DNA from: Oidiodendron maius Zn
Lineage: Eukaryota > Ascomycota > Leotiomycetes > Myxotrichaceae
Direction: 5' to 3'
DNA: 64,000 bases
NCBI GenBank assembly: GCA_000827325.1
Contig: KN832872.1
Coordinates: forward strand, 1,178,001 to 1,242,000
Shown: piece by piece, positions 32,234 to 45,285 of the stretch
How the letters are laid out: each line of letters begins with the position of its first letter
Position numbering within the stretch: the first letter of the stretch is position 1
Notes under the pieces: model-generated
Told to the model about the DNA's origin: nothing
The model's database searches: none
What the model saw: the letters and a program-made list of their open reading frames with translations, nothing else
Program-made: the position numbers and the translations under genes

Positions 32234-34047
32234 TTAATCAATAGAATCATCTCTCAATTTGAATAGCTCCTTCATGATATCAGCAGTCTTGCTGCGAACA
32301 GCATCATGATACATTGCATTTGTGATGTACTGTTTTAAATTCTTGACCATCTTCGCTGTGTTCTGCGCGAGTCCAAAGTCAACGTACTATGTGAAATTAG
32401 ATGTAGCTTCACATATGGATATGGCATATGAAACAAAATAGAGATATCCTCACGGACTTACCATATCATCGACATAAGTAGCTGAATAAACGGGCACCTC
32501 ATTCCGAGCCAGTTGCCATTCATTATAGAGGGCAGGCCAGTCCGAGTACTGTGCAAGTATGTCGGCCACTGGTTTTAACTTCTCCAACTCCGGGAAGTTA
32601 TCAAAGAGGAATGGATATATCATTTCTCCTGAAAAGTAGAGTGGATGCTCTCGGACCTCGGATGGATTTTGGGGAGACCCATGCAACCACTGGAACTCCT
32701 TGAGAGCTTTACCCACACGTTCAGCGGCCCAGTTCGAGGCTTGGCCTTGGCAATAGCAAGCCTCATGAAGAACACCGTAGAGTACTATATCATCGAAAGT
32801 GAGGTTGTGTTCCAGGAGCATAAGGGTGGGCCGTGTGAGAAATTGAAATTGTGAGAGGTCCATCCTCATTCGGAGCACGAGATTATGAATTATATCAAGA
32901 CCACCATGGAAACCGAAATTTCTTCCAAGTGTTAAGAATCCCCGGACAGATAGAGTGGCACCAGATGGAAGGGTTATGCCGCCTTTGCTTCTGATGTGGA
33001 AGGCAATGTCTGCAACTTGTCAGCCTCATCGGCTGGAGAATAAATAGTTCCTTTTACTTACTTTGTATAGTCTCTACATCTTCAGGGTATTTTGCGTAGA
33101 AAGCTTTGTTGCGTTCAATAACTCTCTGGAACGTAGATTTGTACACCTCCACAGCAGATTTGCCAATGGGAGGCAGTCCTCCGAGGGTAAAAGCTTCCCT
33201 GAGGCCTTGGGGATATTTGGAGAGGTAACTAAGTGTGCAGAAACCTCCAAATGATTGACCAAATATTGACCACTTCTTGAGTTCTTCAGGGTACTCTGCA
33301 GTGAGAGTTTTTCGGATTGCCTCGCAATCTTTGACGATGCTATCTGCCCGGAAGAGCTTTAGATAGTCGGCCTGTTTGTGGACATCTCCTTGAAGAGCCA
33401 GCGTTGCGGATGACACGGGGGTACTGAGTCCGGTCCCGCGCTGGTCGAGGAACAGTAATTGGTATCCCTTATCGAGGACGATGTCAGTGATCCAGGAGTC
33501 TTGCGGCGGCGAGCACGGGCAACCTGTAATTACTTGAGTTCTCTGTTTCTGCTCTTAAGCATCTGAGGTTCTAACCTGGTCCACCTTGCAGGTAGACAAA
33601 CCATGGCTTCTGGGACTTCTTCTGGCGCTCCTCATCGGTCCGAGGGGCAACTGGGTTTTCGTATCTTGTCGCTGAGCGGGCAAAAACCTGAATTGTGCCA
33701 GCCGAGAGGTTCGCATAGTCAATTGGTACCTCAAATAAAAGTTCCGTGACTTCGAGTTTGCCTTTGGAAATTGGGTGTCAGTGTAGTGCTCCACCTTTAG
33801 AAGGGAAGATTGCAGAAACTCTTCCCTTGGCCAGACCATTTAGGACCTGGTGACAAGATTTCCATGAAGTTCACTGGGGCAAACAGAACAAGAGATTCAA
33901 TAGCCAAGATCACTTGATTAACTCCCATGAAGGGACACTTCTGGAGGAATTATTATAAAGCAGTAGAGACGTCTAGCAGAGTATCGGTTTACCGGGAATT
34001 ATATGTGTCTTGCTCTCCCGCACTCGTGCTGGCACCAATTCAGACAT
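32234..34047 (-). CDS. proline iminopeptidase-like hydrolase (S33)
   Basis: Five exons (complement of 33993-34047, 33576-33761, 33062-33523, 32462-33009, 32234-32386) give 467 aa. This is an alpha/beta-hydrolase of peptidase family S33, which removes N-terminal proline from peptides. Seen: FYEVP-type start as LLFEVPIDYANLSAGTIQVF, the oxyanion loop VYLQGGPG, FLDQRGTGLSTPV, the nucleophile elbow IFGQSFGGFCT with the catalytic Ser, the helical cap, and the end ITNAMYHDAV where the family has its catalytic His (usually EHDG). No signal peptide, so cytosolic. Intron 1 is 231 nt against 52-75 for the others and contains a possible 27-nt in-frame cassette at 33847-33873. Length fits fungal members (440-480 aa). 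It is divergent from the Kelch gene. Confidence 0.9.
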
Positions 34048-34563
34048 GACGACCATCAGGGTTCGTAACAGAAAGACAGGAACTGTGAATTTTCGCGAGG
34101 AGATAAGTTGAAGGAAACCAATGAAGAGGAAGACGGTGCCCAATGTGATTATGCCCCTCTTCTATATAGGACCTCGATCGCAGTCTTTCGTGGTGCGTAA
34201 GGATCTAGACATGAAGCGGGGCGAGGGATATCTTGACCGAAAAGGTGGGCGGCACAGCGAGGCTACTGTAGCTTTCATACGATTATGAACGACCCGCGCG
34301 AAAACAGAATTTCGTTGGCATTAGGTACTAGAAATGCTAAAGCAGGAAGTACTTATATGAGATGACGAAGTCAATATTTTTTCTCCTGTACATAGAGATC
34401 AGGACGCCTAAAGCTTGCGTATCCTGGCAGCCATATCATCGTGGGTATCTCAGCCACGGAATAACTCCCAGGCGAGGCGCCCACTTTCTACCTTTTCTAT
34501 ATTTATTCAACCGCACTTCTTAGGGCTGCATCCCAGGCCACAACTCAGACATCGGCTCCCAAA
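34048..34563. promoter_or_regulatory. divergent promoter, iminopeptidase / Kelch gene
   Basis: About 0.5 kb between two divergent starts. A pyrimidine-rich leader is visible just before 34564. No specific site assigned. Confidence 0.4.
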
Positions 34564-36751
34564 ATGGCAAAGGACAAGAAAGCAAAGGCGGAGAGCAAGA
34601 AGTCAAGATTGGCAGAGAAGAAGCAGAAGCAAGAGAAAAAGGGGGAGAAAAAGGAGAAGGCGAGGAATGCAAAGGCCACCGAGTTCTCCATCCTGTACCC
34701 ATGGTCACGGGATATTGATTCTAACTGCTTCATAATAGGAGTGATGCTGAAGACGTGGATCTCGATACAATTATCGCAGAATATGCTAAACTGCAGGAGC
34801 AGTTTCTCAAAGTTACGGAATCGCCTTGCGATCCTCCTCGAGCACGCGCATCTTCCACTGTGATAGCATCGCCGTCTAATGACAACGAGCTCTTTTTATT
34901 TGGAGGGGAGTATTTTAATGGCTCCGTAGCTACTTTCTTTAATGACCTTTATATCTACCTCATCAATCGTGACGAGTGGCGGCTTGTCACTTCACCCAAC
35001 ACCCCGCTGCCGAGATCTGGACATGCTTGGTGTCGTGGCGGCAACGCAGGAGGAATTTACCTATTTGGAGGAGAATTTTCTAGCCCAAAACAGGGTACCT
35101 TTTACCACTATAATGATGTAAGTCTCACAAAGCATTGTAGCTTTACTAAATGCTGACGGACAGCAAGTTCTGGCGCTTTGAACCGTCTAGTAGGGAGTGG
35201 GCTCGAATAGAGACTAAGGGCAAGTCTCCCTCAGCTAGAAGTGGCCATAGAATGACATACTACAAAAACTATATTATTCTCTTTGGGGGGTTTCAGGACA
35301 CGTCTCAGCAAACGAAATATCTGGCCGATTGCTGGGTCTATGATACACAAAATTTCGTTTGGCACAACCCTGTGCCTCCAATATCGGCGTTGAAACCGGA
35401 TGCCCGCTCATCATTCACATTTCTGCCGCATAATTCTGGTGCTGTACTCTTCGGCGGGTACTCACGAGTCAAGGCTACTCTGACTGGCAAACAGACCAAA
35501 GGTGGTGGCCAAGCTCAAAGAAACATTTTGAAACCCATAGTCCACCAAGATTGTTACTTCCTGCGTATTACACAACCACCTTCCGACTCCACACCTAACA
35601 CACCGCCAACACTGAGATGGGAGCGCAGGAAGAGACCAGCAAATGCACCAAACCCTCCGCGGGCAGGAGCCACCATGGCCTATCATCGGGGACGTGGAAT
35701 ATCGTTCGGCGGAGTGCATGACGTGGAAGAGAGTGAAGAAGGAATCAATAGTGAATTCTTTAACGGTCTATTTGCCTGGAATATTGACCGAAATAGATTT
35801 TTCCCTCTTGCATTGCGGAAGCCTCGTGCCACGCAACGCAAACCACAAGCTAATGATCGAGGAGGGCGTCGAGGTAGGGGCCAAGCGAATGAGGATGAAC
35901 TTCTTCGGAATCTGGCCGCACTTCAGACTGGAAAGTCTTTAGATGATATGGATGATATAGACGTTGATACAGCCAAAGAATTTCCCACTGATGCACAATT
36001 ACCAGCGAAGGAGGTCCTGACGGAATTTCCCCACCCAAGATTCAACGCCCTGTTAGCTGTGCAGGATGATACTCTCTTTATTTATGGAGGTACATATGAG
36101 AAGGGAGACCGTGAATATACCTTTGATGAGATGTATGCGATCGATCTGGGAAGGTTGGAAGGAGTGAAGCAGATATTCCGCCGTGAGCCGGAAAATTGGC
36201 TTGGTAGTGAAGATGAAGAGTCAGAAGATGATGACGAGATGGAGACCGATGAAGAGGAAGATGATGATGGAGAACAAGACGAAGGTGGAGACGTTATCAT
36301 GGCAGATGAGTCGCCGTTGCGTTCCGAAATCAACAAGAAGTCTAAACGCAAGGAGAAAGTTGACGACGATAGCTTAGAAAGGGAGGCAGCATCCACATCA
36401 ACAACAGCAGCATTCGATGATACTCCGGATGATAATACCACAAGTGTCACCACAACGGATGATCGTCCACAACCTCGTCCTTTTGAATCTCGAAGAGAAT
36501 TCTTCCAGCGAACAGGTAACGAATGGCAAGAGTTATTAATGACAAGCCTTCGATGGAATGGTATTCAACCTGAGACATTGTCTGTTAAGGAGATCAAGAC
36601 CAAAGCTTTTGAGATGAGTGAAGAGAAGTGGTGGGATACTCGTGAGGAGATTACTGCACTTGAAGATGAACAGGAAGCCGCTGGTATTGGAGAAGTGGTC
36701 ACATTAGCAGACAGGGGGGATACAGGAGGGGGTGTTGGGAAAAGAAGATGA
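34564..36751 (+). CDS. KEL3: Kelch-repeat protein with DUF4110 (Kel3/KLHDC4)
   Basis: Three exons (34564-34694, 34739-35117, 35168-36751) give 697 aa. The head is highly charged (repeated KKxKxE, a likely coiled coil). Six Kelch blades follow, each with the GG pair: ELFLFGGEYFNG, GIYLFGGEFSS, IILFGGFQDT, AVLFGGYSR, ISFGGVHDVE and LFIYGGTYEKGDREYTFDEM. Next come an acidic stretch (about residues 535-590) and the C-terminal DUF4110 region with SRREFFQRTGNEWQELL and SEEKWWDTREEI. This order matches yeast Kel3 and human KLHDC4, whose function is poorly defined. The second intron ends CAGCAAG: only the AAG acceptor gives the family sequence YNDFWRFEPS; the earlier CAG shifts frame. Symbol given by architecture. 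Confidence 0.9.
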
Positions 36752-37209
36752 GAAGTCCCTTCATATAAATGAACATTTCCAATTCTTCACATATATGTTA
36801 GGTCCAATACCTTAAATATTCATCAGGGGTGGAGAAGAAGATAATTACTCTTTGGTAGTCGCCAAACCCTGGTACGAAATACACAAAAATTGCGCTTGTA
36901 CAGTACAAAAACTCGCAAGTCCTCGAATTTTTTTTGGCCACTCATATAGACTAGGATTAGAGAAGGAAAATATGGAGTGCATTTAAAAGAAGGATTCAGT
37001 CTCACAGAACTATAGCCCATGGAGCAAAACCCTTGGAACTTTGTGACCTGCGTCACCTGACAGCGCGTTCCTTGCGCGATAGATTATATAATGCCAATAA
37101 AGTGCAATGGAACCCCACCGTTGGACTTGCCTCCTCTCACACCTTCACAACTCCCCCTTTGAAGATTTGTGCAGCACATTACAGCTTGCGCATAGTAAGC
37201 TGATACATC
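36752..37209. other. intergenic, tandem plus-strand genes
   Basis: 3' flank of the Kelch gene and promoter of WSS1, with a pyrimidine-rich leader at about 37120-37160. Nothing else seen. Confidence 0.4.
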
Positions 37210-38669
37210 ATGCCCCTAGGATGGGAGAGGATAAATTCCAAACACACTCCTCCGAACAAGAACATCGTTTTCATTAAACCTCTTCCTGGGCCATACGAGA
37301 AGACCGCGAAGGACTTCCTTGAACGTATCGCAGCTCAATGTCTCCCTATCATGAACAAGCATTATCTTGCTGTCGTTAGTCTCGAAGAGTATGAGCCAAA
37401 CGTGGAATTTTGGGGTAAATAATGATTCAGCCTCGTCATTTTTCGCCACTAATATCGTCTTTAGGGCGCAACTTCAATAATGGCGAGGTTATCCAGCTCG
37501 TCCTCCGGTCGCCATCTTCTGGCCACTGGCTCCCATTCAAATTTGTTCAAATGATCATGATTCACGAACTCGCACACAACAAGCAGATGAACCATTCCAA
37601 GCACTTCTGGGCTGTCCGTAACGAGTTTGCCGCTGAGATGAAGGGCTTATGGGACAGGGAATATACCGGAGAAGGACTCTGGGGCAGAGGGGTGCTTTTA
37701 GATAATGGCGCTTTCGACCGGGAGGGACTCGAAGAAGGCGAAACACTCCCAGATCATCTCTGTGGGGGTGGATTCCGATCACGAGAGAAGAAGAGGAAGC
37801 CGAGGCCGAAGATAACGTACAGAGAGCGAAGAGAAAGGCGGGAACGAAAGATGAATGCCAAATACGGCTCTGGCATGGCTCTAGGCGGTGATGGAGAGAC
37901 TAGGGCCAAGTTAGAGAAGGGGAAAAGGCCATTGAGCAGTCCGAAAAAGGCCAATACAGCGCGAGGAAGAGAACTCCGTGCAGCAGCAGCGCTTGCGAGA
38001 TTCGAGCCCACGAAAGAGTTTGAATCGAAGCCAAGCGATGACGATTTGGTCACAGATAGCGAGGCCGAAAATGGTGGAGAGTACGGTAATATGATTAAAT
38101 CTGAGCCCGACGATGCTGTTGACATGAATGGCAAGCCAATTCTCGATACCCAGGGCCGGCATATGGTCAGGATATGTAAAGAAGAGGAAAAAGACGATGA
38201 ATATGCTAAACGTGAATTGTGGGAATTGCAAAACATGAGCGATGCTGGTATTGGTGAGAAAATATCTCACCCTTCGTCATTTAACCACGCCAAGTTGAAC
38301 TCAATGCCGGAAACTACATTCAAATCTCCCGAGCGATTAGTAATTGAGGATGAAAAGAACCCCTCCTCAACTATCAGATCAGAGCAACAACCGAAGAAGT
38401 CTCCTCCAGTCACACAGGACGCCACCTCTAGTGTCGGCAAAGCTCCAGAAACGCACGGCCAACGAGTGAATGGCCTTTCCTGTCCTACCTGTTCCTTTGG
38501 CAACGAGTTCGCAGCGTTGACATGTTCAGTCTGTGCAAACGTCCTCCAGCCAGACGCTCTTCTTAATTCATGGCGGTGCGATAGCACAACCTGCAGCTAC
38601 AGTAAATACATAAATTCTGGAGACGTGGGTTTGTGCGGGGTCTGCGGCGCTAAGAAGTGCTCCAGTTAA
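37210..38669 (+). CDS. WSS1: DNA-dependent metalloprotease WSS1
   Basis: Two exons (37210-37414, 37465-38669; intron 50 nt) give 469 aa. Wss1 (SPRTN-like) degrades proteins crosslinked to DNA and acts with Cdc48 and SUMO. The WLM domain holds the zinc site IHELAHNKQMNHSKHFW (His102, Glu103, His106 and His112 by my count). A long basic/acidic linker follows, with KKRKPRPKITYRERRERRER for DNA contact and stretches rich in Asp/Glu, Ser and Lys. A run such as DAVDMNG might house a VCP-binding or SUMO-interacting motif, but I cannot place one with confidence. At the C-terminus are two Ran-binding-type zinc fingers (CPTCSFGNEFAALTCSVC, and CDSTTC..CGVC). Members with these fingers are usual in filamentous fungi; yeast Wss1 is shorter (269 aa). 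Confidence 0.93.
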
Positions 38670-38971
38670 TGGACCCTTTTATGAGTTATGACCAATAGTA
38701 CCTTATGAAATGTAACAAGTAGGAAACAAGAATCGAAGAGTTTTCAACGCCGATGCCTCCTAGAGTATGTCAGTTCTATCTATTTAACTCAGAGGGTCGT
38801 GATAGTTGAATATGACAGGTAAGTTTTTGATTGTATTCTGGTGTCGCTCTACAACGCCACCCTATATTAAAATGTTGAATCCTGAATGTACAATATACTT
38901 GAGAAAGGCGCCATCAGCCAATCTCCGAGGATTCCTTCCGTTGACTCCGGTATATGAGCAGGGACCCGTCT

Positions 38972-41900
38972 CTAGCCCCAAAACTTTTCCTCATCATCAT
39001 CCATGAGCCTGACATTTGTGCCGGCTTTCTGCAAGGCTGTTCTCAGACGATCCGTCACCATCTTCTTATTTGCTAACTTCGTTCTCAGCTGATTCTTCTC
39101 CTCAGCTGTGTAGCCACTCAGTTTCTTCCGAGGCGGAGAGTTTCGAGAAAAGGAACCGGTCGAGGACATCAAGGAATCTTGGAACTCTCTGCGCGTGGTA
39201 TCTCTGATGCTGTCTGGTGTGTAAAATAGACCGTATGTGCTGGCAGTGCCGGGATTACGAATTGATGTGCGACTATTATGAGGCGTGGTGAAAGGGGAAC
39301 CCTCTCGGCTTCCAGTGCTTCCGACAGAGTCAAACCGTAGTTTACGCATCTGCCCTTCCAGCACATCTATATCTCCACTCCTCCTCTCCGCCATGCTAGT
39401 CATTTTCGTGATAGTTCTCATTACAGCCTCAACAGTGGGCAGAGCTCCAGTGCCGAATCTGCCATGAGATACCTGCTGAGATGCAATCTTCGCCTTCAGG
39501 ATAGTAAGCCCTTCCTCGGCTTCGGCAAGTAGATTCTGAAACTTGGTAAAGTCCCTGCGAAGGTCGTGCTGCTGGGCGGCCTGCTCTGTATTCAGTGGTT
39601 GAGCCCGAGTAACAGCAAGCACGTCAGGGTCGAAACGGGCCGCATGAATCTTTTTGATATCTTCATGTCTCGCGCGTAGCCTATTCAAATCCTTCTGAAG
39701 TTCGTGGCACGCATCCAATTTTTTGTCAATGTCTTGCAGCCGGCTTTCTTCGAGTTCGTACATAAGTGTGTTTTCCACGTCTTCGGTAAGATCTTCGATT
39801 TCCACTAGGCACCAATCGTCCTCATTCTCAAGGTCTCTCTTAGTCCGACCTCCTTCCTTGCGCTGTTCTGTATGACCCTTCATAAAGCACTTCAAGGTTC
39901 GAGCATTCAGACCAAGCGTATCAATCATGGAGTTGATGTCTCGATAGACTGTCTCAACTTGAGCCGGAATGCTATCCACGGAGGTCTGGCCGATGTAATT
40001 TGAGTGAGCCACGAACTCATCGAGAGTCGTCGTTGCAACGGGTTCGGATGCAAGAAACCTCTGCAAGTCTTCGTCCTCATTGTCGACAAGTGCCTGTTTC
40101 TCTGCCGCTTCTCTGAGAGCCCTGGCTTTACTTCGACGTTGTTCTTCTGCCTTCTGTTGCTCTAGGGTAAGTGCAAAGGTACTTGGCTGACCTGCTGGTT
40201 GACGGGACAGCCTCTGGGAGCCTAGTATCTGGGAAGCAATGCCTGGAGCGCTAACAGACCTAGAAGATTCAGCCCGCAGCATTCTGCCAGGCAGAGCAGA
40301 TCGCACCGGGCTTGGCGACCGAGGGCTAGCGGGTGCTTTTGGTGGCAGAAGAACAGGTGCAGCGAGTTCACCGAAGAGAGACCTGTTTTGGTTTGTCTGA
40401 CCAGGTTTTGGTATCTTCGTGAACATAGTGCTATCTGGAGTGCGGTTGTTTAACCCCCCGAAAGAACTTTGAGGTGTAAAACCGGGAGTTTCGTTTACTT
40501 CAGAAGCAGGACTAAGATCTTTAGCAACATCTTCGCCGCTTCCTTCTTGTTCTTCCTCCTCCCCTTCCTCCTCTTCTTCCTCCTCTTCTTCAAGGCCTTC
40601 TTCCTCACTAGGACCTTCACTTTCATCGCCGTCGTTTCCTTCAGACAACTCTGACTCGTGGCCATCATCGGCCGGACCGCCTGGGACTTCACTCGGAGGA
40701 ATTAGATCGGCAGAGATTGGCTTTTTGATTGTGGCTTCGGAGGTGGATGAAGGGGGTGATTCTTTTAGTGCTGCTTTAGGAATAAAATCTGGGGGTAGTG
40801 GTGCATCCGTGCCAGTGGAAGAAACTGATGTATCACCGGCAGCATAGTAGGGTTTGCTAGTGGTATCGGGTGGCAAGGGAGCTTCGTCAATATTAGACTT
40901 CGTCGATGCCTTCTCGTCGTCCGACATTGGCTCTTCCTTGACTCTGGGAGAGGGTTGGGGTTCCTCAACAGAAAGCTTGTCTTGTTTCTCTGAGTTCAAC
41001 TTTGGGAAAGTCAAACCTGATTTAGGCTGTTCCATACTAAGGCGGCCAAAGCTTATTGGTGCTGGTTTAGGCTCCTCTGGTTTAGGTTCTTTTGCCGTTG
41101 AACTGACAAAATTCAGAGATCCCTTAGGCTCAACTGCTGCAGGCATTTCTACACTAAGCTTGCCAAAGCTTACGCGTGCCGCTGCTTTATCATCTTCTGC
41201 AAGTGGTTTACCAAAGTTAAAGCTCGCTGAAATGGAAGGTTTAGTTGTTGTGGCTGTCGCTGCTTGACTAACACGGCCAAAAAGTCCACCGGTAGACAAT
41301 GAAGATATAGGTGGAGTTGAAGCGAAGACTGAGGTAGTAGTGGCGGGAGTTGACACAAGTTCTGCCACGGGCGATTTAATAAGTTCTTCTGGCTTAGCTA
41401 TATCCTCGGAGATGTCCATTTCGGCATCTTTAGATTCATTTTCATGTAGTGGTGCCTTCGTGGCCTCCCCAAGGGCGCTCGCAAGAGTTCCCCCAAAGAA
41501 AAATCCCTTGGGTTCATTTGTTGTCTCCTGCACATCATTTTTAGCAGCTGGGTCAGCCTTGAAAGTAGACTCTAGAACAAAACCACTCGAACTAGAGCCA
41601 TCTCCAAATATCCCTGCTGGTTTTTGTTCGGGCTTATTTTGCGTTCCGCCAAATGTAGAACTAGATCCGAACACAGAGGTTGTGCTAGGATTACCGAATG
41701 TATTTGTGGACGATTTTCCTCCCAGTACACTTCCAGCGGACGGTGCGGCGGTAGCTGCAGTAAACCCTCCCTTCGAAGCAAAGGAAGCAAACCCTCCACT
41801 CGTAGGTACCGCAGCCCCAGTTGCAGGGGCTGCCGAGCCAAAGACTCCAGCAGGTTTGCCGAGCCCGCTAGATTGGCCAAACACTGAAGTTGTGGTAGTG

Positions 41901-43698
41901 GATGCTCCAGAACCCCACAGGGATGCTTTGGGACCAGAGAACCCAGAGGCTCCAAATGCTGGAGTACTGGGAGCCCCAAAGACGGAGGTATTAAAGGCAG
42001 GCTTAGGGGCAGAGGGTGCCCCAAATCCAGGGGTATTAAATCCAGCACTGGTAGTGGACGCTCCGGCTGAGGGTGAAGTCCAGGGAGATTGATTTTGGCC
42101 AAGACCAGAGCGAGCACCAAATGCACCCGAAGGAGCACCGAAAGCAGGCTTTGTAGCCCCACCAAACACGGATGTAGTAGCTTGAGCATGATCCGAGGCA
42201 GGTTGTTGCTGAGTACTTTCTGCTACAGAAAGACCTGGGTAAACTGTGCCTTGGCGTACGGAGTCCGAGTAAACAATCCACCATGAGGCTAACACGCCCT
42301 CATTATTTAAAACCATAAGAGCGGGTAACGGCGTTTGTGATGCGTCCATCTCATCGCTGGGGATTGGCTTAATAACTTTGTCCTTGCTGGAAAGATCTAG
42401 TGCCATGCCGATTGGAGACGTATCAGTTAGCTCTCCTGTCATGGGAAGTTGGGCACGGCGAGAGTCGTCAGACATTTCCGTCATGGCAAACGCATTGGCG
42501 GGTTTGCCATGGGCCAGGGGCACTTTGGCGCGGGAGAATACTCCAATATCTGTCGAAGCCGTTGAGGCGACAATGATGACATCCTGTAGATTAGGAGGAA
42601 ATTCTTTCAGCCGAAGGAAGAAATGATGTGGCGGCGAACGATTGAGACCAAAAGGTCCTGCAGGTTCCGAGATCTTCTGGTAAAGAAAGCTGGAAGGAGA
42701 GTCTCGCGTCACAATATGGAAAACAGAGGATGGTGCTTCGTTACTGCCAAAATTCGACGGTGTGTGGGCCAAGAGGAATATGTTATTCTCGATCCAAGAG
42801 ATGGAGGAGACTGGATGGTTAGTTTGCTTTTCAACCAGAAGGGCGAGTCACATACCATGATGATTATCATCTATGCCGGGCGGTTTTGGTATGTCAAGTT
42901 TACCAACCCCTTCGGGCGTCATTTGGTAAGCGGTTCCATTTCCAAGACCAGCCACTAATTGCTTCCCTTTTGTGCTCCATGACACACAGCTAACGCCACC
43001 CTTCAAGATCTGGCCCGTAGATCCAGAGACAAAAGATCTCTCCTTGAGGTTTGCCATCATAAGGTTGCCATCCGCGGTGATGACAGCAAATAACTCGCCC
43101 CTATCCGCAGTTGGATTAGGAATAAGAGCCCTAACTGCTTGCCCGTTTGTAGACAATTCAAACGCTGACTGTGTGGAGCCCTGCAAAAGAGTTTGCACAT
43201 CGTAGACGGCAAGTCCACCTCCAACTTCAGCAGCCAATACCAGATATGATTCGTCAGCTGAGAAAGCCAGCTGTGAGATCCTCATCGGCATTGGCAAGGT
43301 CAATTGGGGCTGGAAGGGCTTGAAATTTCCACCCCCCGTATTGGGCCCATCGAAAGCCTTCCGTACAGATTCTGTAGTAGCCACAATAACTGAATCCGGT
43401 CCCGCTGCTGCAACCAAGCCTTTATGTGACGCCACGCTCATGAGGGAAGCTGTAGGTGGCGGGAGGTTGTTGGTTGGCCATGGTGTTGGAAGCAACTGAA
43501 CTTTCGATTCCCCGGAGAGAGCTAAGAATCCGAGGGCCTAGTAGATAAGATGGTTAGGATTAAGTAAAAAAACACATCAAAAGACAACGAAGGGTCTACC
43601 TCTGTTTGTATATCCCCTAGATCTGGGCCAGATTGTATACTTGGGGCAGCTCCACCAAGAGCAGCTCCCGTAGGATTTGCAAAGCTGCTGAAGGCCAT
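38972..43698 (-). CDS. NUP159: FG nucleoporin NUP159
   Basis: Three exons (complement of 43600-43698, 42856-43537, 38972-42810) give 1539 aa; the introns are 62 and 45 nt. Nup159 (human NUP214) sits on the cytoplasmic face of the pore and recruits the helicase Dbp5 for mRNA export. The first ~470 residues form the beta-propeller (LMSVASHKGLVAAAGPDSVI, SQLAFSADESYLVLAAEVGG, GVSCVSWSTKGKQLVAGLGN). FG repeats follow (about 470-720: SVFGG, AFGAPSGAFGA, STFGG, and more). A Ser/Pro/Lys-rich spacer comes next. A Glu run lies near 990-1020, encoded where the plus strand shows CTTCCTC repeats (40540-40620). The C-terminus is coiled coil (about 1150-1500), where the Nup82-Nsp1 partners bind in yeast, ending DDDEEKFWG. 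A long antisense open frame across the FG region (41340-42092) is a composition artefact. Confidence 0.93.
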
Positions 43699-44291
43699 GA
43701 TGGTAGCGCGTCCCCGGCTTTGCTGAGCGAGTCTGCGGACTATGCGAGAGCCTTAAACATCTGGGTGAATGAAAGGCAGATCGATGTTCGCACGGTCGTG
43801 CACAAGTGGCGTCGTGGTGAGGTTGAATGTGGTTATTGACGAAATGCGAAGCGACCTTTGTAATTAGGGGGCAAAAAATATATCTGGTGCGACTATCCGA
43901 AGACCGCGGTGGAATATGGCGCTGTCCCTAGATTCGCGCGATAAAAACTGGTATCGTGTATTGTGTATTATATGCGAAGTGTGATATTCTAAAAAATGTT
44001 GCTGGCCTGCGCGCTTTCCTCGGATTCTATTCCCAGCTCTCCGTCACTCGCGTTTCGGGAGGATAAGCGCACGCGAGAAACTTCGACCTTACGCAGCAGC
44101 TCTGCCTAAGAACATCGACACGTACAGACGAGAGCTGCCGGCCGCACAGCTCCACCACTCCACAACAACAAATACTATTACCACCTCCTGATATCCCGGC
44201 TACTACTGCTCAAGGTTGTCAGTCGATTAGAACTTCGCAGAACATAAGCATCCCCCTCTCAGCTTGACAAAGAGCTCTCGAGCTCCTTAAC
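43699..44291. promoter_or_regulatory. divergent promoter NUP159 / proteasome beta2
   Basis: About 0.6 kb between divergent starts. The PUP1 side is rich in CACC/CAACAA and pyrimidines before the ATG. I looked for the yeast proteasome control element GGTGGCAAA and did not see it. Confidence 0.4.
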
Positions 44292-45285
44292 ATGCCCGGC
44301 TTCGACTTCTCAAATCACACCCGCAACGCAGCTCTGCATGCGCGGGGCGTGCCACTACCAAAATCGACGAGCACAGGTACGACGATTGTGGGATGCATAT
44401 TTGATGGAGGTGTGGTGGTGAGTACATTTATCTTGCAACGGCAGCTAGACATGCGCCTTGTCCTGGGCCTGAAACAATCAAGTTCTATACAACAGCAATG
44501 CTAATGCTACATAAACCAGATCGCGGCAGATACGAGAGCAACAAGTGGTCCGATTGTAGCTGACAAGGTGCGTCCATCGTCCATCCATAGCCCTCTTCAG
44601 ACATGAGTCGGAGAGCTGATTATTTCTCCAGAATTGCGAGAAGCTACATTACATCGCCCCCCAGATCTGGTGCGCAGGCGCCGGAACGGCCGCGGACACC
44701 GAGTTCACTACCGCTCTTATCTCCTCACAGCTCGAGCTGCACTCCCTTTCCACAGGGCGCAAGCCCCGCGTTGTGACCTGCATGACGATGCTCAAGCAGC
44801 ACCTCTTCCGCTACCAGGGCCATATCGGGGCATACCTCGTAGTGGCGGGTGTGGACCCTACGGGCGTGGGCCTCTTCACTGTGCACGCGCACGGCAGCAC
44901 AGACAAGCTTCCCTACGTGACCATGGGCAGTGGTTCCCTAGCCGCCATGTCCGTGTTCGAGACACAGTGGAAGCCTAGTCTGACACAAGAAGAGGCAGTG
45001 AAGCTAGCTTCGAATGCCATTCAGGCGGGTATATTCAACGATTTGGGTTCGGGATCGAATGTGGACGTAGCGATCATCACGAAGGACAAGACAACGCTGA
45101 AGAGGGGCTATGTGCGGCCGAACCAGCGTAGCGAGAAGCAGAAGAGCTACATTTTCGCGCGTGGTACGACAGCTGTGCTGAATGAGAAGATTATCAGGAA
45201 GGAGGAGATCAGCAAATATGTCTCTGTTCATGATTTAGGGAGCGAGGAGACGGCAAGTGGGGAGAAGATGGATATTGATGCTTAG
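44292..45285 (+). CDS. PUP1: proteasome subunit beta2 (Pup1)
   Basis: Three exons (44292-44417, 44520-44567, 44632-45285) give 275 aa. This is the trypsin-like catalytic subunit of the 20S core. The 29-residue propeptide ends at Gly29, and Thr30 ([16 protein letters not shown]) becomes the catalytic N-terminal Thr after autocleavage. Family features: [40 protein letters not shown]-type helix, [33 protein letters not shown] and [13 protein letters not shown]. The C-terminal extension that wraps the neighbouring beta3 subunit is present. It ends in an acidic tail (EKMDIDA). Codon choice is GC-rich and biased as in a highly expressed gene. The 48-nt second exon codes exactly for 16 residues. Confidence 0.96.

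Noticed and set aside
41340-42092. 250-codon open frame on the plus strand inside NUP159
   Set aside because: It is antisense to the FG-repeat region; repetitive Ser/Gly/Phe/Ala codons leave the opposite strand free of stops. No start context or family similarity.
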